A stretch of DNA of 64,000 nucleotides from Climacium dendroides (GCA_950106755.1 OX467090.1:1736001-1800000), one strand, 5' to 3'; shown: positions 22,497 through 35,512, counted from the stretch's first letter. A program made the numbers and translations. Notes: a model not told the origin generated them from the letters alone.

Positions 22497-23098
22497 GTTA
22501 AGTTAGGGCCTAAAAGAAGATATATAATTTTTTTCAACTATTGCATCTTAATAAAAAAAAGATTCTTAAGAAGTTTGTTGTTTTTGTGATCTTAAAAAAG
22601 AATGAATTTAAAAAATAAAATTGAAATTGAAAATTAGATTCAATTGGTGTCTAAAAACAAAAGTTATACCACCCATTAGTCTGAAAAGCAACTTGAGGGG
22701 CAGCCCAAAAAAAATCACAAAGAGTTAAATTTTTTTTAATTTTTAATTTTTTTTTTCTGAAAGATCATGTTTTTGTCTACATTTGAAGCTTTGATTCATT
22801 CCATTTGAACTATTGTAGTGATGAGAAAGTTATGGACAATCTTAGTTTTCAGGCAATCTAAGCGTCTTCTTGAAAAACAAATCTTGAATCTATCACTTTG
22901 AATGCAAATATCTTGCAATCTAGAAGGTCAAAGTTCTTGAAATTTTTTTTCACGCATTCTTGTACTAGTGTAGTACAAGATCTTATGGTTAAATATATAA
23001 AAATAACAATTTTAATTTTTTTTTTGCTCTTTACAATAGAAATGACAATTTCGAGTCAATTTTGATGGAAAAAAAAGGCCCTGGGACTTTAGGGACTA
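22497..23098. mobile_element. TTAACCCCTAAAG-family element, partial left end
   Basis: The right end GGGACTTTAGGGACTAA is clear. The interior matches the full copy at 59924-60844: GTTATGGACAATCTTAG, CAGGCAATCTAAGCG, ATCTTGCAATCTA..AGGTCAAAG, ACTAGTGTAGTACAAGATC and AGAAATGACAATTT. The left boundary is uncertain. Confidence 0.65.
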
Positions 23099-23798
23099 AC
23101 ACACAAAGTACAATGGACCTTGAGATTATTATATTTAGATCTTTTGAAAAGAAATTGCAGCCCATAGATTGTATTGCTTTGGAATGGGGAAACTCTTAGA
23201 AGTTGTAAAATCTTGACCTCAGAAAAAAAGAAAAAAAGAAAATGAGAAAGTACAAACCCATAGCCAAAAGCCAGACAGTTTACCTTTAGTTTCCAAAAAT
23301 AAAATAAATTACTTTTCATTCTCCTTTATGGGTGTCCCCAAAAAAAATTTAAAAACTTTTTTTTTTCCCTTAAAAGTGCTTAAACAGTGCACGCAACTCT
23401 TGTGACAACTGTTGCTTGTGGATTCGGATCTAGAAACATCCAGAAATTAGGGCAAATCCTAGATTCTAATCGAAGTCCCAGCGTCACACGCAGGAATAAC
23501 TTGAGTGGCGGTTTGGGTCTAGACTGTTGAGGTGGTTTTAATAAAGGGTTCCACACCCCCAAAAAAAGTATACATGTATGTATATTAAAATAAATAAAAA
23601 ACCCATTTGCCCCCTTATACAAAGGGTTGACGTCCAATCTATTCCATTAAAAAAACGAAAAAGTAATAACATCTATTCATCATAACAAACGATATAATAA
23701 ATTTTTTTAAAAGCAATTGAAAAAGGAATAAAAATTGGAAGGGAAGAGACAAAAGAGAAGTTTTAAAAATTCGTTTTCCTCCCCCATTTTTTCCAAGG

Positions 23799-23884
23799 CT
23801 CAGGGGACTGCTCATGAAGTTACTAGTAAGTTATAAGCTTACTCAGGGGACTGCTCCTAAAGTTACTAGTAAGTTATAAGCTTA
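23799..23884 (+). repeat. 43-bp tandem duplication
   Basis: Two copies starting CTCAGGGGACTGCTC at 23799 and 23842, differing at a couple of positions. Confidence 0.85.
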
Positions 23885-23930
23885 GGGCGGGCGGGCGGGC
23901 GGGCGGGCGGGCGGGCGGACGGACCCAGGG
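23885..23930. repeat. GGGC/GGAC tetranucleotide microsatellite
   Basis: About ten GGGC units ending in GGAC-type variants, directly after the 43-bp duplication. An abrupt GC-rich tract in AT-rich DNA. Confidence 0.9.
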
Positions 23931-24281
23931 CATGCAAATTACAGTTCCATGCAATTACTGTGGGTCATGCTAATTCTAATGCTTGTGGTCCTCAAGAGTT
24001 TGGAATCTTTGTAGCGTCAAAAATATCTTCATTCATTGGACATGTTTCAACTCACAATAATAAATTGGAAGCTAGTGAATTCCTGAGTAGGAGTGGGTTA
24101 ACTGAAACTACTGTATGAAAAAAACTTAAACTAATTTGAGAGCACTTGGAATTCACTCACATTTGGATTTAATATAATATTATTTTAACAATGAAGGTGT
24201 GATGTCATTTGAATCATCAGTGGGAAAATAATTCAACCATATTTTCAAGATGGATTGAAAAAAGGGTATGACTCATTGATT

Positions 24282-24300
24282 TGAGGGGGGGGGGGGGGGG
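24282..24300. repeat. Poly-G tract
   Basis: An uninterrupted run of about 19 G. Its length should be treated with care as a sequencing-prone homopolymer. Confidence 0.85.
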
Positions 24301-24710
24301 CAATTGTATTAACTTGTCAATGGCAATGTTTTATTCTACATTCTTGACATGTTTGTTGAACTTTAACAACGTGCAATGGCAACACACAAATACTAGGCTA
24401 GCCATGTTGGATTCAAATGCGAAGAAACATCCCTTTTATGGCCTTTTATGGCATTTGGAGGGAAAAAAAAATCAGATTTTACACATGTTAAAAATCAAGG
24501 CAAGGAAGTAGGGTGCTATCAAGGCAAGAAAGTAAAGAAGAATATATGCACTTCTATATATGCTTGTGCAACATGTAAAAGACCTTTAAATATTATTATG
24601 AGTGGGAAGCCCTTTATTAGATTGGATGAACAATAAGACGTAACTTTTATGAAACTTCCATTTTTTTAAATTTGAGGACTCCAGTCAATTTGTATTTCCT
24701 TTCAAACTCT

Positions 24711-25617
24711 ATAATCCCAAGGCCTTTTTTTTTCATCAAAAACGCTAAAAAATTTGCCATTCATACTACAAAATGTTGGAAACTTTACAAAATTGTTCTT
24801 CTTACAAATCTAACTATAGGTTCTTGTAGTAGATTAGTATAAGAATGCATGGAAGAAAATTTTGAAATTTTGACTATGAAGATTGCAAGATATTTGAATT
24901 CAAAGTGAAGAAAATGTTTTTTTTGTACCTTGCTTGAACTAGATTATAAGATTTTGAATCTTCTTAACCTGGATTTTTTTCATTCAAGATTTTACTATTC
25001 AAATTTTTTATCTTGAAGAATTGAGTTGGCAACCTAGGAAAAATAATTCCCAAATAAAGACTTGATTTTCATTCTTTAAAAAATTCTTATGTGGATGTAG
25101 GTACAAGGTTGAAGGAAAGCCTAAATCATTGATAGTTCTAAGATAGAATTCAACATACTAATTATAGCATTGAGATTGTTCTAGCAAGCATAATAAACCT
25201 TGAAAAATAGTATTTTTTGAAAAAATGTGAAAATTGAGTTCATAAATGAATCCAATACATTGTTTTCTCAAATTGGAACAAGAAGCTCCATAACTTTCAC
25301 ATTACTTATCTAAATGGGATGAATCAATTCTCTCCATGTAAAAAAAAATATAGTCTATGAAGAAAAGGTTTAAAGAAAATATTATTACAAGTTTTTTGTG
25401 TTCTTCATTTATTGCCCAATGAACTGGAAAATACACTTATTGTGGCATAACTTTTGCTCCTCAACATTAATTAAAATAAAAAAAATTATATTCCTATAAA
25501 GCTAATGTATTTTTCTATCTTAAATTTTTTTCACAAAATCATGTAAAAATTTGAGGTCACACACACCAAGTGAACCCCAAGGGAAGTGTTTTGGATTGTG
25601 GGAACTTTAAAGGTTAA
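24711..25617. mobile_element. Diverged TTAACCCCTAAAG-family element
   Basis: The right edge GGAACTTTAAAGGTTAA and left edge ATAATCCCAAGGCCTTTT are degenerate. Interior blocks (GAAGATTGCAAGATATTTG, TTCTTGTAGTAGATTAGTAT, ACTTTCACATTACTTATC.AAATGGGATGAATC) follow the order seen in the copy at 5999-6874. Confidence 0.5.
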
Positions 25618-26259
25618 TTAGTTGAAGTTCTTGAATTCAAACTTGCATATGAATCTTCCATCACTTTATATAAAATTATTCTATATACAATGAGATTGTA
25701 GTAGGGACATCTCAACTTTCACATTCAAAAATATCTCAAAGGTTTAGAAAAAAATCATAAAACACAAAATATGGGCATTTTTTTACTTTTATTTAGAGGA
25801 CTAAAATATTTTGAATTGACTTTTGTACTTTACATTTCTCTCCTTCATTAAAGCATACATAACATTGTTAACCTTTGTTGGAGGCCCTTTTGCTCCCCCA
25901 AAATTGGGAGCCCTTCAATGTCAAAAATTACCCCGGATAAATGAATTACAACTTCTATAGAAAATGCACCCGTTCTGCAAAACAATGACCTCCCCGGAAT
26001 GCACAGTTGACTTTATCAATTCCCGCGATTGATGGCCAGGGCCAACTCACCAAAAAACGTCCCCCAGACTAGCACTCAACAAACTTACATTTGCCAGGAG
26101 CCAATTAGAAAGCTCACATTATAATTGAATTCTCCCCCAAGCATCTTGGAGGGAATTATATCTCCATCTGGAGGGGAAGGATATTGAGTGGCTTAACAAT
26201 GTTATGTCAAGTAGACCTACCCATCCCTTCCCTTTAAAAACTTCTCCCTCATCTACTAG
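25618..26259. other. Intergenic AT-rich DNA
   Basis: No supported gene or repeat. Confidence 0.4.
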
Positions 26260-26420
26260 CGATGCACATTTTTTTTTCCCCCTAGAAATATACTCCATTG
26301 ATACATGCGAACGTATTTCCATACAAGGGTGGGAATGATGTACTTGTGGTGCACATTTTCTTTCTATAATGTAGCCCATTGATACATGAGAATGTATTTC
26401 CGTGCAGGGGTGAAAATGGG
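26260..26420 (+). repeat. Two-unit tandem repeat, about 91 bp
   Basis: GCACATTTT, CATTGATACATG and GTATTTCC(A/G)T(A/G)CA(A/G)GGGTG recur in order; CATTGATACATG lies at 26296 and 26387. Confidence 0.65.
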
Positions 26421-27175
26421 CATGCCTACCTTATTACTGGGGTTTATTCTTACTTTTCCTTCCCCTGCTAGGAAATCATTTAAAATTTTTAAAATTTATT
26501 TTATAAAACAAGGCTATGGAATCATTTTCAACTACAGTAATATGCCAAATAAAAAGCTTAGAATTAAAAACATGAAAACTTGAAGGAGCAGCCCAACCCC
26601 CAACCCAACCCCCACCATCCACCGCGGGGCCCACCTCGCTGCCTGAGCCATTTTCCACAGTTGCAGGAATCTGCTGAGAACCGACCCCGAGCGGAAAATA
26701 GACGTCCGTATCCCCCGAATCCTGGAAAGGGTATAAATTTAAGCCAAAAAACAATCCAGGGTCCGGGTTTCGGTGTAACTGCTTGCCCCATGCCTCATGG
26801 CGCACAACCCTCAAAGCAATCGACCCCCCCACCCCCCGGCCTTTTCAAACCCCCAATTAATCAATCGATATTTTTTTTCATTTGCTCAAAATAAATTTTA
26901 AAAAAAACACCCAAATGAATCCACAGAAAATTACAAAAAAACCCAGCATCTCTATGTTTATCAGTCCAGCATCCACGGCTAATAATAACTGAAAAAGCCG
27001 GATGGGGGCCCCTTGTGGGGGATAATCATCCCTCATATTAAGGGTTAGGAATGGACTAAAACTCGCTTAAATCAACCCAAAAATAAGAAAGCCAAGTTAG
27101 AACACTGTTAGCAACCCCGCAACAGTCAGTCACAAGCAGCCATAAGCACTTCTTGGGCTAATGTTCATACACTCC
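26421..27175. other. Intergenic DNA
   Basis: C-rich patch at 26590-26850 in AT-rich DNA; open frames there overlap on both strands and have no recognised protein motif. Confidence 0.4.
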
Positions 27176-27306
27176 CTCAACCCAATTGCGTCCCTATCTA
27201 GATCTCTCTAACATTTTAGGGGCTGAAATGTTACATCCCTCTTTACATTTGAGGGGCTGAAAAATGTTGGATAGACGTAGATAGGGACACAACAACTAGA
27301 TGGGTA
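27176..27306. mobile_element. MITE with internal 34-bp unit, copy 1
   Basis: Ends CTCAACCCAATTGCGTCCCT / AGGGACACAACAACTAGATGG form an imperfect inverted repeat. The interior contains one unit of AGGGGCTGAAATGTTACATC plus a partial unit. Confidence 0.7.
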
Positions 27307-27337
27307 GAATCCATAATGGCTACTACTCACATGGACC

Positions 27338-27534
27338 CTCAACCCAATTGCGTCCCTATCTACATCCCACTAACATTTTAGGGGCTGAAATGTTACATCC
27401 CTCTTTACATTTGAGGGGCTGAAATGTTACATCCCTCTTTACATTTGAGGGGCTGAAATGTTACATCCCTCTTTACATTTGAGGGGCTGAAAAATGTTGG
27501 GCACTTATAGATAGGGACACAACAACTAGATGGT
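27338..27534. mobile_element. MITE with internal 34-bp unit, copy 2, expanded
   Basis: Same termini and flanks as 27176-27306 but with three full 34-bp units (starting 27380, 27414, 27448) plus a partial one at 27482. The two copies lie only about 30 bp apart and differ in unit number. Confidence 0.75.
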
Positions 27535-28434
27535 AGAGTCTGTAATGGGTATGCATTCCTTGCTTGACTTTTCCTTACGGAACACTTACGGAAGAGTAAG
27601 CAAAGAGTAGTTAACAAGTTTTCCAAACGGAGGTCTACTAACCACTTGATTGTAACTGCCGGCACCTTGATTTTGTGTCTCTCCCAGGAGCCACAGCTCT
27701 CTCTGCAAAATCCACGCCATTCCTAGATCACAACTGACGCTGGCTTAGCAGTTAATGGGTTCTCATCAAAATGATGGAGTAACTGTAACTGCCAGTCAGT
27801 GTTGGGGAAGCTGGCTATCAGTCAGTTGGGTTTATTAGGTGATGGTTTCTTTCGCTGTCCCCATTAACTTATTAACTTAAAAAACTAATGCCTGTGTACC
27901 CATTCTAATAACCTAATAATAATAATAGTAGCCTCATATTCATCCTTTGGGGGCCCATACCCCCGTCGGAAACTCGGACTTCTTTTGTAATATCTTCGAA
28001 ATTCAGACATTCCTTGGTTGGAAATTGAGGAGTGTCTCTGTCTGTATTCCTGGCTTTTTGTTGTCACTAGCTTATCAAGTGGCCGGACTCAATGGGGTGT
28101 GTGGGGTGTGGGGGTCGACTTCCACTGTTTGTTTTGTTTGTTTGTTTTAAAAACTTTAAAAATCAAAACTTTTTTCTTTTTAAAAAAGTTTTTAAAAGGG
28201 GTTGGGGTTGGGGGGGTCCTCTCTCTCTCCTGTCTGTCCTTATGCACTTTTTCCCTTGTAGAAAGTGGGGCATTCCTGTAGCCTCGAGTTCGTTTCCTAG
28301 GACGACAAACAACACAAGTTCCACACCCGGGACGAGCCAGCCAGGGAGGCAGGTGGAACTGAATTTTGACTCTTGGGCTGGCTGGCTGGCTGACTGACTG
28401 ACTAACTAGCTAACTGAAGGCTAGGCTAGGCTAC
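27535..28434. other. Intergenic DNA with GC-rich patches
   Basis: No gene recognised. GGCT/GACT short-period repeats at 28370-28430. Confidence 0.4.
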
Positions 28435-28435
28435 T

Positions 28436-28436
<1 letters not shown>

Positions 28437-28484
<48 letters not shown>
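28437..28484. repeat. (AG)n microsatellite
   Basis: About 24 consecutive AG units. Confidence 0.95.
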
Positions 28485-28485
<1 letters not shown>

Positions 28486-28967
28486 AAGCCAGCCCCCTAA
28501 CAACTTGTACTGGAAGCAAATTAAAGGGTCTGCAGCTGATTTCACATGCCTGCATTGGGAAAAGAAAATTTCTCAGTCTGGCTACGTTATCATGCTTTTG
28601 AAGGTACTGGCTCTTTGAGAATTTGAGGAAGGGAGGAAGGGGAAAAAAAATCTTTAAAAATTTAATTTAAAAAAAATTAAAAATTAAAAATCAAAGAGGA
28701 ATCTTGGTCCCTGATGAACCCAGAATCTTGGATGAGGAGAGTACAACTGCAGAAAAATGTGGCCGTAAAAGCTTGAATGAGTGAGCATCACAAAGCTTGC
28801 TAGGTGTCGAAAAAAGAGCTGCAGTCCAGCTTGAATTGGAAGGTAGCCGTGATTTTTTCTAAGGTGCCTGCAGCAGGTGTCGCCTTGTAAGGAAATGGAA
28901 AGCATATTCTGCCCCCGGGGATGGTAGTCTCAAAAGTCCCCCCTTCATAGAAGATTGGGGGGGAGGG

Positions 28968-29400
28968 AGGTACGTAGAGTTAACTTGCCAATCATCGCAC
29001 AAAAACAAAATTTGAATCCTTCTTCTCCACACAAATGTAGAGAGTTGCATGTTTTGAAATTTGGCCTTGAGGTCATGCCTTGTAAGATTTTTCTTAAAAA
29101 AAAGAGGTAAATCGTAACATTCGTTTTGATTCGTTAAGGTGAATCTCAACATTTCTTTCGAAATTGGACTTGCATGTTTTGAAATTCACCTTAAAAAACA
29201 AAGTGCAAATAGATTTCTTCTTACAAACTTTATTGTAATTTAAAAGGGATGTATTTGAAATCTAGTCAAAAATTCTTTGCAACCCTTCACACCACACAAT
29301 GTGCGGTCGTTGGGTGGTGATACAAAATTTTGTTCCCCATCACAATTGAATTTGTAGTTGAATCGTGTGGTTATTGTGTGGTAATTGGCAATGGTTGTTG
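28968..29400. mobile_element. GCCAATC-GCAC family element, diverged copy
   Basis: Left block TTGCCAATCATCGCACA, central block CAACCCTTCACACCACACAA followed by TGTGCGGTCG, and right block TGTGGTTATTGTGTGGTAAT then TGGCAA match in order the better copy at 36228-36674. Confidence 0.6.
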
Positions 29401-29674
29401 TCTGTTTTTTGGTGAATGCCTAGTTTACTCTATTAATATACAATATTGATTTTGGGTGAGATTTTTAGAATTTTTTTTCAAGATAAAAAAATTGATTTTG
29501 CATTTTTTGAAATTTCTCCCAAACATTGTCGTACCAATCTAGTGCAAGATCCTACAATTGGATGCGCAAAAGGATTACAAATGTTGTAAATTGTTGTTGT
29601 TTGCATTAAAAATGGTAGTTCTATGAGCATTTTTTAAAATAGAAATTTGGTCTTTGGAGACCTTTGGGAGTTAA
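29401..29674. repeat. Right-end part of the TTAACCCCTAAAG family
   Basis: Ends GGAGACCTTTGGGAGTTAA. Carries the internal block CTAGTGCAAGATCCTACAAT then TGGATGCGC, matching other copies. The left boundary was not found. Confidence 0.45.
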
Positions 29675-31854
29675 TTGAAACATCAAAAATTGTATGCACA
29701 TAAGTTGTGTTGGATTGATTGAAATGGTCTTACACCTTGCACCTTGCAAACCGTCTCCATATGAAGTGGCAAAATATTTATATCTGGAAGAGGGAATTAG
29801 AAAGTGCCTCCAAACAAAACAAAAAGTGATATCCTAAACCTAAAACACTCTTAGTCATTCTTCTAATAGTATAAATATGTCCAAATTCAAAGAATCATAT
29901 AGAATTTTCTTTGTGTACTAGAGTCCTACATCCATAGTCATCAATTGTGCAACAATAGTACATAATACCAACTCAAGAGGCCCTGTGAGTATCATATACT
30001 TGATTAACTTTCTCTCCACTATTTTTTTTTTGTATAGGCTAGTATCTCTTTCCAAGACATCCAAGTAAATTTCTTTCTTTCTAAATGATGGATTTCCAAT
30101 GCATTCTACCAAAGTCTCTACTACACACCCTATCAATCTTCTACTTCCATACAAGTCTACACAAAACTTCTTTAACAATAACAACAACAACATCGTTTTT
30201 TCCACCTACTAAGTCCACCAAATTACAATTTTTTTAGTCACAAAATACTTCCAAATGATTGAGTCCCTTCCTTCCTTGAAAAGAATGGTCATATTACAAA
30301 TACCACTACTTTCCTTTGCCCATAAACCACATCTACTTTTTGGGTACACCCCAAATCCCGCCCATACTCTCTCTAAGCCACTTTTAAGAAGAAGAAAAAA
30401 AAAATTCTGCCCACTCACCTTCACCCCTCCTTTTGTGTCGCCACGTCGCACCCCCATTCCGTCCCATCCCATCCCACCCTTCCCTCATGTGTGCATGATT
30501 TCTTCCAAAAGGGTGGCCCCCTTCCAATGTCCAAGAAGAATGTTACAATGTGGGTGGGTGTGTACTCCATCTCCGGGGTTGGTCCCAAAGTCCCAAGCCA
30601 AGGGGACGGGGAAGACCCCCCCTCCCTCTCCTTTGTCCCGTATCTTCGTCGCCATTGAAACATTCTCCACGAAAGGAAGAGCTTCCATCAACCTCCGGAA
30701 AGCAACCGAACCGAACCGAACCCACTCCCCAAAGCCAGCCAGCGAGTATGGGGACACGATATTATTAGGGACTACCATTGGGGAACTTCAAAAGCAACAG
30801 CTGCCCTAGTCTAGGCTCGGCTAGTCTAGGCTCGGTTAGTGCAGGCTAGGCAGGGGGGGGGGGCGGCTAGGCTAGACCCGGCCCCATGATTGGATTCTTC
30901 GCGCACCTATAGCCGTTGGGCAGAGCCTCGAAGGCTAATGGCCAGAAGGAAGAATATCAGCTCCCACTGGTCCCCCTTCCAGCAACGTGAATCATAATAA
31001 AGAGGGCTGTTGGGGGTAGTTCCAAAGGGATTTAAAAAAAAATTATTTTTACTAAAACTTCAGCAAGGGGAAAGGGAGCTTCCAAAAACGACAGAATTGA
31101 AGGCCAACAAATGAGACCACCAGTAAAAACAGACAACTGAAAGGCCTACTGAAAATTTTAATCTGGATATGATGCGTACTGGTGGAGAATAAGGGGGGTA
31201 AGGCCCCCACACATGGATTTTTATTTTTATTTTCTTTTCAATTTGACACAAGGGAACTCTATGATTTGTGCCACGCTTCAAGGAGCCATCCTATTTGCGC
31301 TACTTTTCGGAACGGTAGTGTGCATATCACTTTACTGTTACGCAATCGTAAAAAAAAAGAAATAAACAAGAGAGGTGCAAATAGTCACATGGTGTAAATA
31401 GAGTCACTTGACTGAAGGATGTAACGTTATTGACCAATGTTGGGGGGCTTTTGCTCCCTTGGAAAGCGTGAGCCCGCAACGATGCAACTTCCTGGGCCAA
31501 TCGATGACTACTTGCAACTTCCTAGTCAACTAATGACACTAGTGTTGCAAATTCCTAGCCAACCCATGACTCTATGCAAATTCAATGAAATTCACTACCT
31601 TGAGGGACCTACGGAGGGATTATTTGAATTTCCAAGGGAGAATGGTTTATGTTGGTTAATAACATTGTGTAATTGATTCCATGCTTGCGATTGTCTATCC
31701 ATTTATATATTATTACAACCTCTTGACAATCTTTTGCAAGTATATGATTAAAGGTAAAAAAAAACTAAATCCAATACTAGAATCAAAAGAAAAGTAACAT
31801 TACTTTTCTAATTGTTTTACTCATAAAAGCTTTGAAATTCAATATTTCTTTTTA
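29675..31854. other. Intergenic DNA with a GC-rich island near 30300-31000
   Basis: No gene recognised. The island has C-rich tracts, CCGAA repeats (30705-30722), CTAGGCTCGG repeats (30811-30860) and a poly-G run. Open frames here, up to 184 aa, lack recognisable domains and are low-complexity. Confidence 0.4.
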
Positions 31855-31980
31855 TCACAGATCCAAATGCCATGAAACAAAGCCCGTGCGCTCCTCCTCT
31901 TAAAGAGCCTTCCAACTCTATCCAAAATTTGCCCTTGGGATGCATGGACCAGGAGATCTCAACAAAACCTACCTAACCAA
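31855..31980 (+). repeat. Short relative of the 46-kb direct repeat
   Basis: AGATCCAAATGCCATGAAAC, CCGTGCGCTCCTCCTC, GAGATCTCAACA match in order the direct repeats at 46078-46312 and 46496-46732. Confidence 0.5.
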
Positions 31981-32392
31981 CCTAACTTAACAGATGGATA
32001 CTGTGCCAACAAACTAGTGGCATACTATGGTACAACCACCCATTCCCAACCAAGGATCCATGCCCAACCTATAGGGTGTAGCTATTTCCAGTCAATGCTG
32101 GAATAGATTTCCAACCCAAGCTTAGAAATGGAGTGAGTCTACAATAGTGCAATGAGCCTCTTGTGGAGGCCCACATTTCAGTCCCACGGAAAACGCATAA
32201 ACCATTTATTTGCTACATAAATTTTCTCTTTTTTGCAGAATTTGAGTTCATATTTACAATCAAATGCATGAACCTTTTATTTGCTATACAACCTCTTTTT
32301 TTGGGCAAAATTTGAATTCATATTTGCAACGATCTTTTTTTCCCCCAATTACATTCACCCTTGGATGGACCTCCGGAAGAGGCTTGTTGCAG

Positions 32393-32797
32393 TAAGGTAG
32401 GAGGCTCGAACCCCGCTCAGGCATTTTGAACCGCCCCTACAAATGGCATTGGAATGGATTAGAGTTGGTTTATAAATCGACCACCGTAGTCATTGAAAAA
32501 ATATTACTCATTACTGCAAGAGCCAATCATTCTCCTTGCTTTTTCCCATTTCTCTCTAGAAGTTGCAACAAACACTTTATGAAAGACCTAGGATCACAAA
32601 TAGGGACCTCCATCACTTCTTGTTTGAAAAATCACAACTAATTCAAAAACAATCCAAAAAATATGAAACAACTTGGGTTAGATGCCAATTCCTCTTGTCT
32701 TCCAAGGAAAATTTACTGAAAAATATTTCGAGAAGTTTCACCTGCCCGAAATTCAGTTCCAGTGCTTAAATGGTCGACGTATGGATCAACTACCTTA
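32393..32797 (-). mobile_element. TAAGGTAGG-family element, inverted and diverged
   Basis: Left edge TAAGGTAGGAGGCTCGAACC, right edge CAACTACCTTA. Read on the minus strand, the interior at 32640-32765 gives the family blocks (CAGTAAATTTTCCTTGGAAG, GGCATCTAACCCAAGTTG, TTTCATATTTT). About 100 bp longer than copies 1 and 2. Confidence 0.65.
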
Positions 32798-32946
32798 TTA
32801 TAGACTCGACCCCACCCAGAAAATCTACATGGCCTTCCCGTGCTCCACTCCAGCAACATGCGCGGAGTGGAATCGCTGAAGTGGTCGACTATGGGTGGTT
32901 CTACCATACTGTCTACAGTGGGAAACCACGGAGCCGGTACTCCCTT

Positions 32947-32982
32947 CCCTAGCCTAGTCCCTAGCCTAGTCCCTAGCCTACC
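32947..32982. repeat. 12-bp tandem repeat
   Basis: Three copies of a CCTAGCCTAGTC-type unit in a GC-rich island. Confidence 0.8.
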
Positions 32983-33925
32983 CTCCCTCTTTTCTCGAAG
33001 TTCGTTCGTCCGTCCGTCCGTCCCACCCCGTTGGGTTTGGGTTTGGTGTTTGGGTCGGGCTTCCTCCGCTCCGCCTGGGCTGCCTCCATTGGCGAACGTG
33101 AGGGGAATATCAGAAAAGCTCCGTCCTCCATTGGTGCCCCCCCTCGCCATCCCTGTGCACTGTCTGCGCGCAGGCTTGACGACTTCTCTCCGCGTAACGT
33201 AACGTACATTAAGGTAGGTTGCACCCAAGTTGCGCACCCACAATGAGTGTCAGGCAGGCAGTAGGACCCGCCCTCCCCAACGGAAGCAACGGAAGCAACG
33301 GAAGGAACCCAATTCAACTGTATAGGATCCCCCCCGCTTTTTTTTTTCTTTTGGGGCTTGGAACCATCAATGGGCACCATTTCAAAACCTAAATAAATCT
33401 CCACTTTTTCGAAAAACAAACAAACAAGCAAGCAAAAACGCCAAAAGGAAAAAGAAAAAGAAAAACGCCAAAAAAAATTTCGTTTCTAATAGTAAAAATG
33501 TCAATGAAATTGCCACATTTGGACCAACTTTGGATGAAAAAGTGCATGCATTAAATTGGAAAGTGTTTTTTCTGGGTCCAGAGATGGATGGATGTAGAAA
33601 TGTAATGCTTCATTTCCGAGTTGGAAGTGATCGCCATCTTGGCCCTTTCTCAAAAAGAACGGAAGGAAAAAGAAAGGGGCGGGTAGGATCCCATGCAAGG
33701 GGGGGAGTTCCCCAAAGATTCGCTTACCTTATTCCTCTCAGTTGTCAGGATAACTCCGTTGCTCCATGCTCTCACTTTGGGCACGGACTCCCAAGTCCCA
33801 AGCCAGCCACGCTACCCGGCGCTCACTGTAGTGGAAAAAGGGGGGTGACTTGAAGAGACTGACTTCCAGTAGACTTCCAGAAACTTCCAGAGACTTCCAG
33901 GGGACTGGTGGGGACTTGCAAGGAC
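32983..33925. other. GC-rich island, no gene
   Basis: Includes a GTCC tetranucleotide run (33006-33022). Overlapping open frames up to 176 aa on both strands have no recognised domain. Confidence 0.35.
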
Positions 33926-34174
33926 TTAACCCCTGAGCGCCCGGACCATATTTGCTAAAATCCAGACCCTTCTCATTTCATTCCAATCAAACTATCACGT
34001 AAAATGAGATCCATATTAATTGACCGTACTGATTGATAGTAGAGATAGGGCCGGAGCTATAAGGAAAGGGGCACATCCTTTGACCGTCTCATTAAAAAGA
34101 TTATAATGGTCAAACAAAGAGATCTTTGAGTTTTGAGAGGCCATATTTGAGGCATTGGGACGCTTAGGGGTTAA
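33926..34174. mobile_element. Short TTAACCCCTAAAG-family element
   Basis: 249 bp. Left TTAACCCCTGAGCGCCCGGA, followed by CCATATTT; right is the inverse, ending GGGACGCTTAGGGGTTAA. Inverted match extends over about 30 bp. The right edge runs directly into TAAGGTAGG. Confidence 0.75.
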
Positions 34175-35426
34175 GGTAGGAGCCTCATCCCTGTACCTTT
34201 TGGAAAATCACGGGAAGTGAATAGACGGGATTACAAGGATGTACTCCATTTGAATGTTAGACCTTGGTGTTGGTGTTAGGTGCATTCATAGTCGGCTCTT
34301 TAAAAATTCACAAATAAACCATGTGAAAGTGCACGTGAATTGTTTTTCTCTTGCTAGTACAATTGGATAATTTGTTGAGTGTTTATTAATAGACATCATG
34401 TTCCAAATCCCTTAAATTAATGGTTATCAGTGCTATTACCTTACTTAGGACGGTTGCCATTGGGCTCTTGGACCTCCTGTACCCAGAGGTCTAAGCGCTC
34501 TCCAATGAGCTCATTTCCAACCCATGTATCTGGGAATTGCAAGGCTAAATGGCTTGGACCCTCACCTAGAGGCACGCAATTTCAACTACAAAACAAAACA
34601 AAAATTAGTTATGGTTAATGGGCTTTCCGGAGGAAGGGCATGGTAATACTTATAAAGGCATAGGGTAATTCGAAAAACACGTTGATCTCAAGAAACTTTG
34701 TGCACATTTCTAGGGAGATTAGTTTGGACTAAGCATCCAACGAAAACAACTAGAGTTCTCTTCCAACTTCCAAATCCCCCTCTAATAGTTGAAGGTCCAA
34801 GGGGCTAAGAGCATCACCACCCGTCCTCTAAAATGGATGGCCTACGGATGGCTTCCCTCCAAATCTGCCCCACCTGTCCTCTAAAACGGATGGCCTCTTA
34901 AGAGTTGCCTCTTGGAAATAAACTTTGGCCTCCATATGAGGGTGGTTTGGGGGCCTCAACTTAGCCTCCAAAACAAGAAAAGACAAGTCTCGTGTTGCTC
35001 TTTGCGAGTTACGCGTTGCTTTCCGCAAGTCTGATTGAAACGTCATATGGCCTCTTAAGAGGCCATGGGTGGGGCGGCCATTTCCACCTGGCCTCCATTC
35101 CTGACTGAGTCTGTTTTTTTCAGGCCAAATCAGCTTGCAAAATGCCTCCTAGGTGGTAATGCTCTAATGGCAACTAGCTCTTATAAGGACTTTGTGGGTG
35201 GATTTTAGGAAGAGGTCTATGAGAAGCAAAGGAAGCAACTTTCCCAATTTCTAGGAATATAATTTTCAACATTTTTGCCTTTAGTTGTTCTTAACTCGAC
35301 AACAAAGACAAAAAAAAAAGAGCCTTATTCTTCAAATGCAAGTGCAAACGTCATGAAACTCTTCTACTGATAGATCGTTCATAGACGTTCACCTTTCAGG
35401 TAACCTAATGAACCACCTAAAACCGC
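34175..35426. other. Intergenic DNA
   Basis: No supported gene. A GGATGGCCT motif and CCTCTTAAGAGG-like words recur at 34830-35060 without a clear unit. Confidence 0.35.
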
Positions 35427-35512
35427 CCCCTACAAACGCTTGCCTAGAACACCTATTCCCATTACCCGACCCCTACAAACGCTTGCCTAGAACACCTATT
35501 CCCATTACCCGA
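35427..35512 (+). repeat. Perfect 43-bp tandem duplication
   Basis: Two identical copies starting CCCCTACAAACGCTTGCC at 35427 and 35470. Confidence 0.9.

Noticed and set aside
30255..30809. 184-aa open frame
   Set aside because: Pro/Arg/Lys-rich product of a C-rich tract, with overlapping open frames on the other strand and no domain or promoter support.
32713..33431. 176-aa and 152-aa minus-strand open frames
   Set aside because: They overlap each other and plus-strand frames in a GC-rich, short-repeat island; no recognisable motif, and part lies in a MITE.
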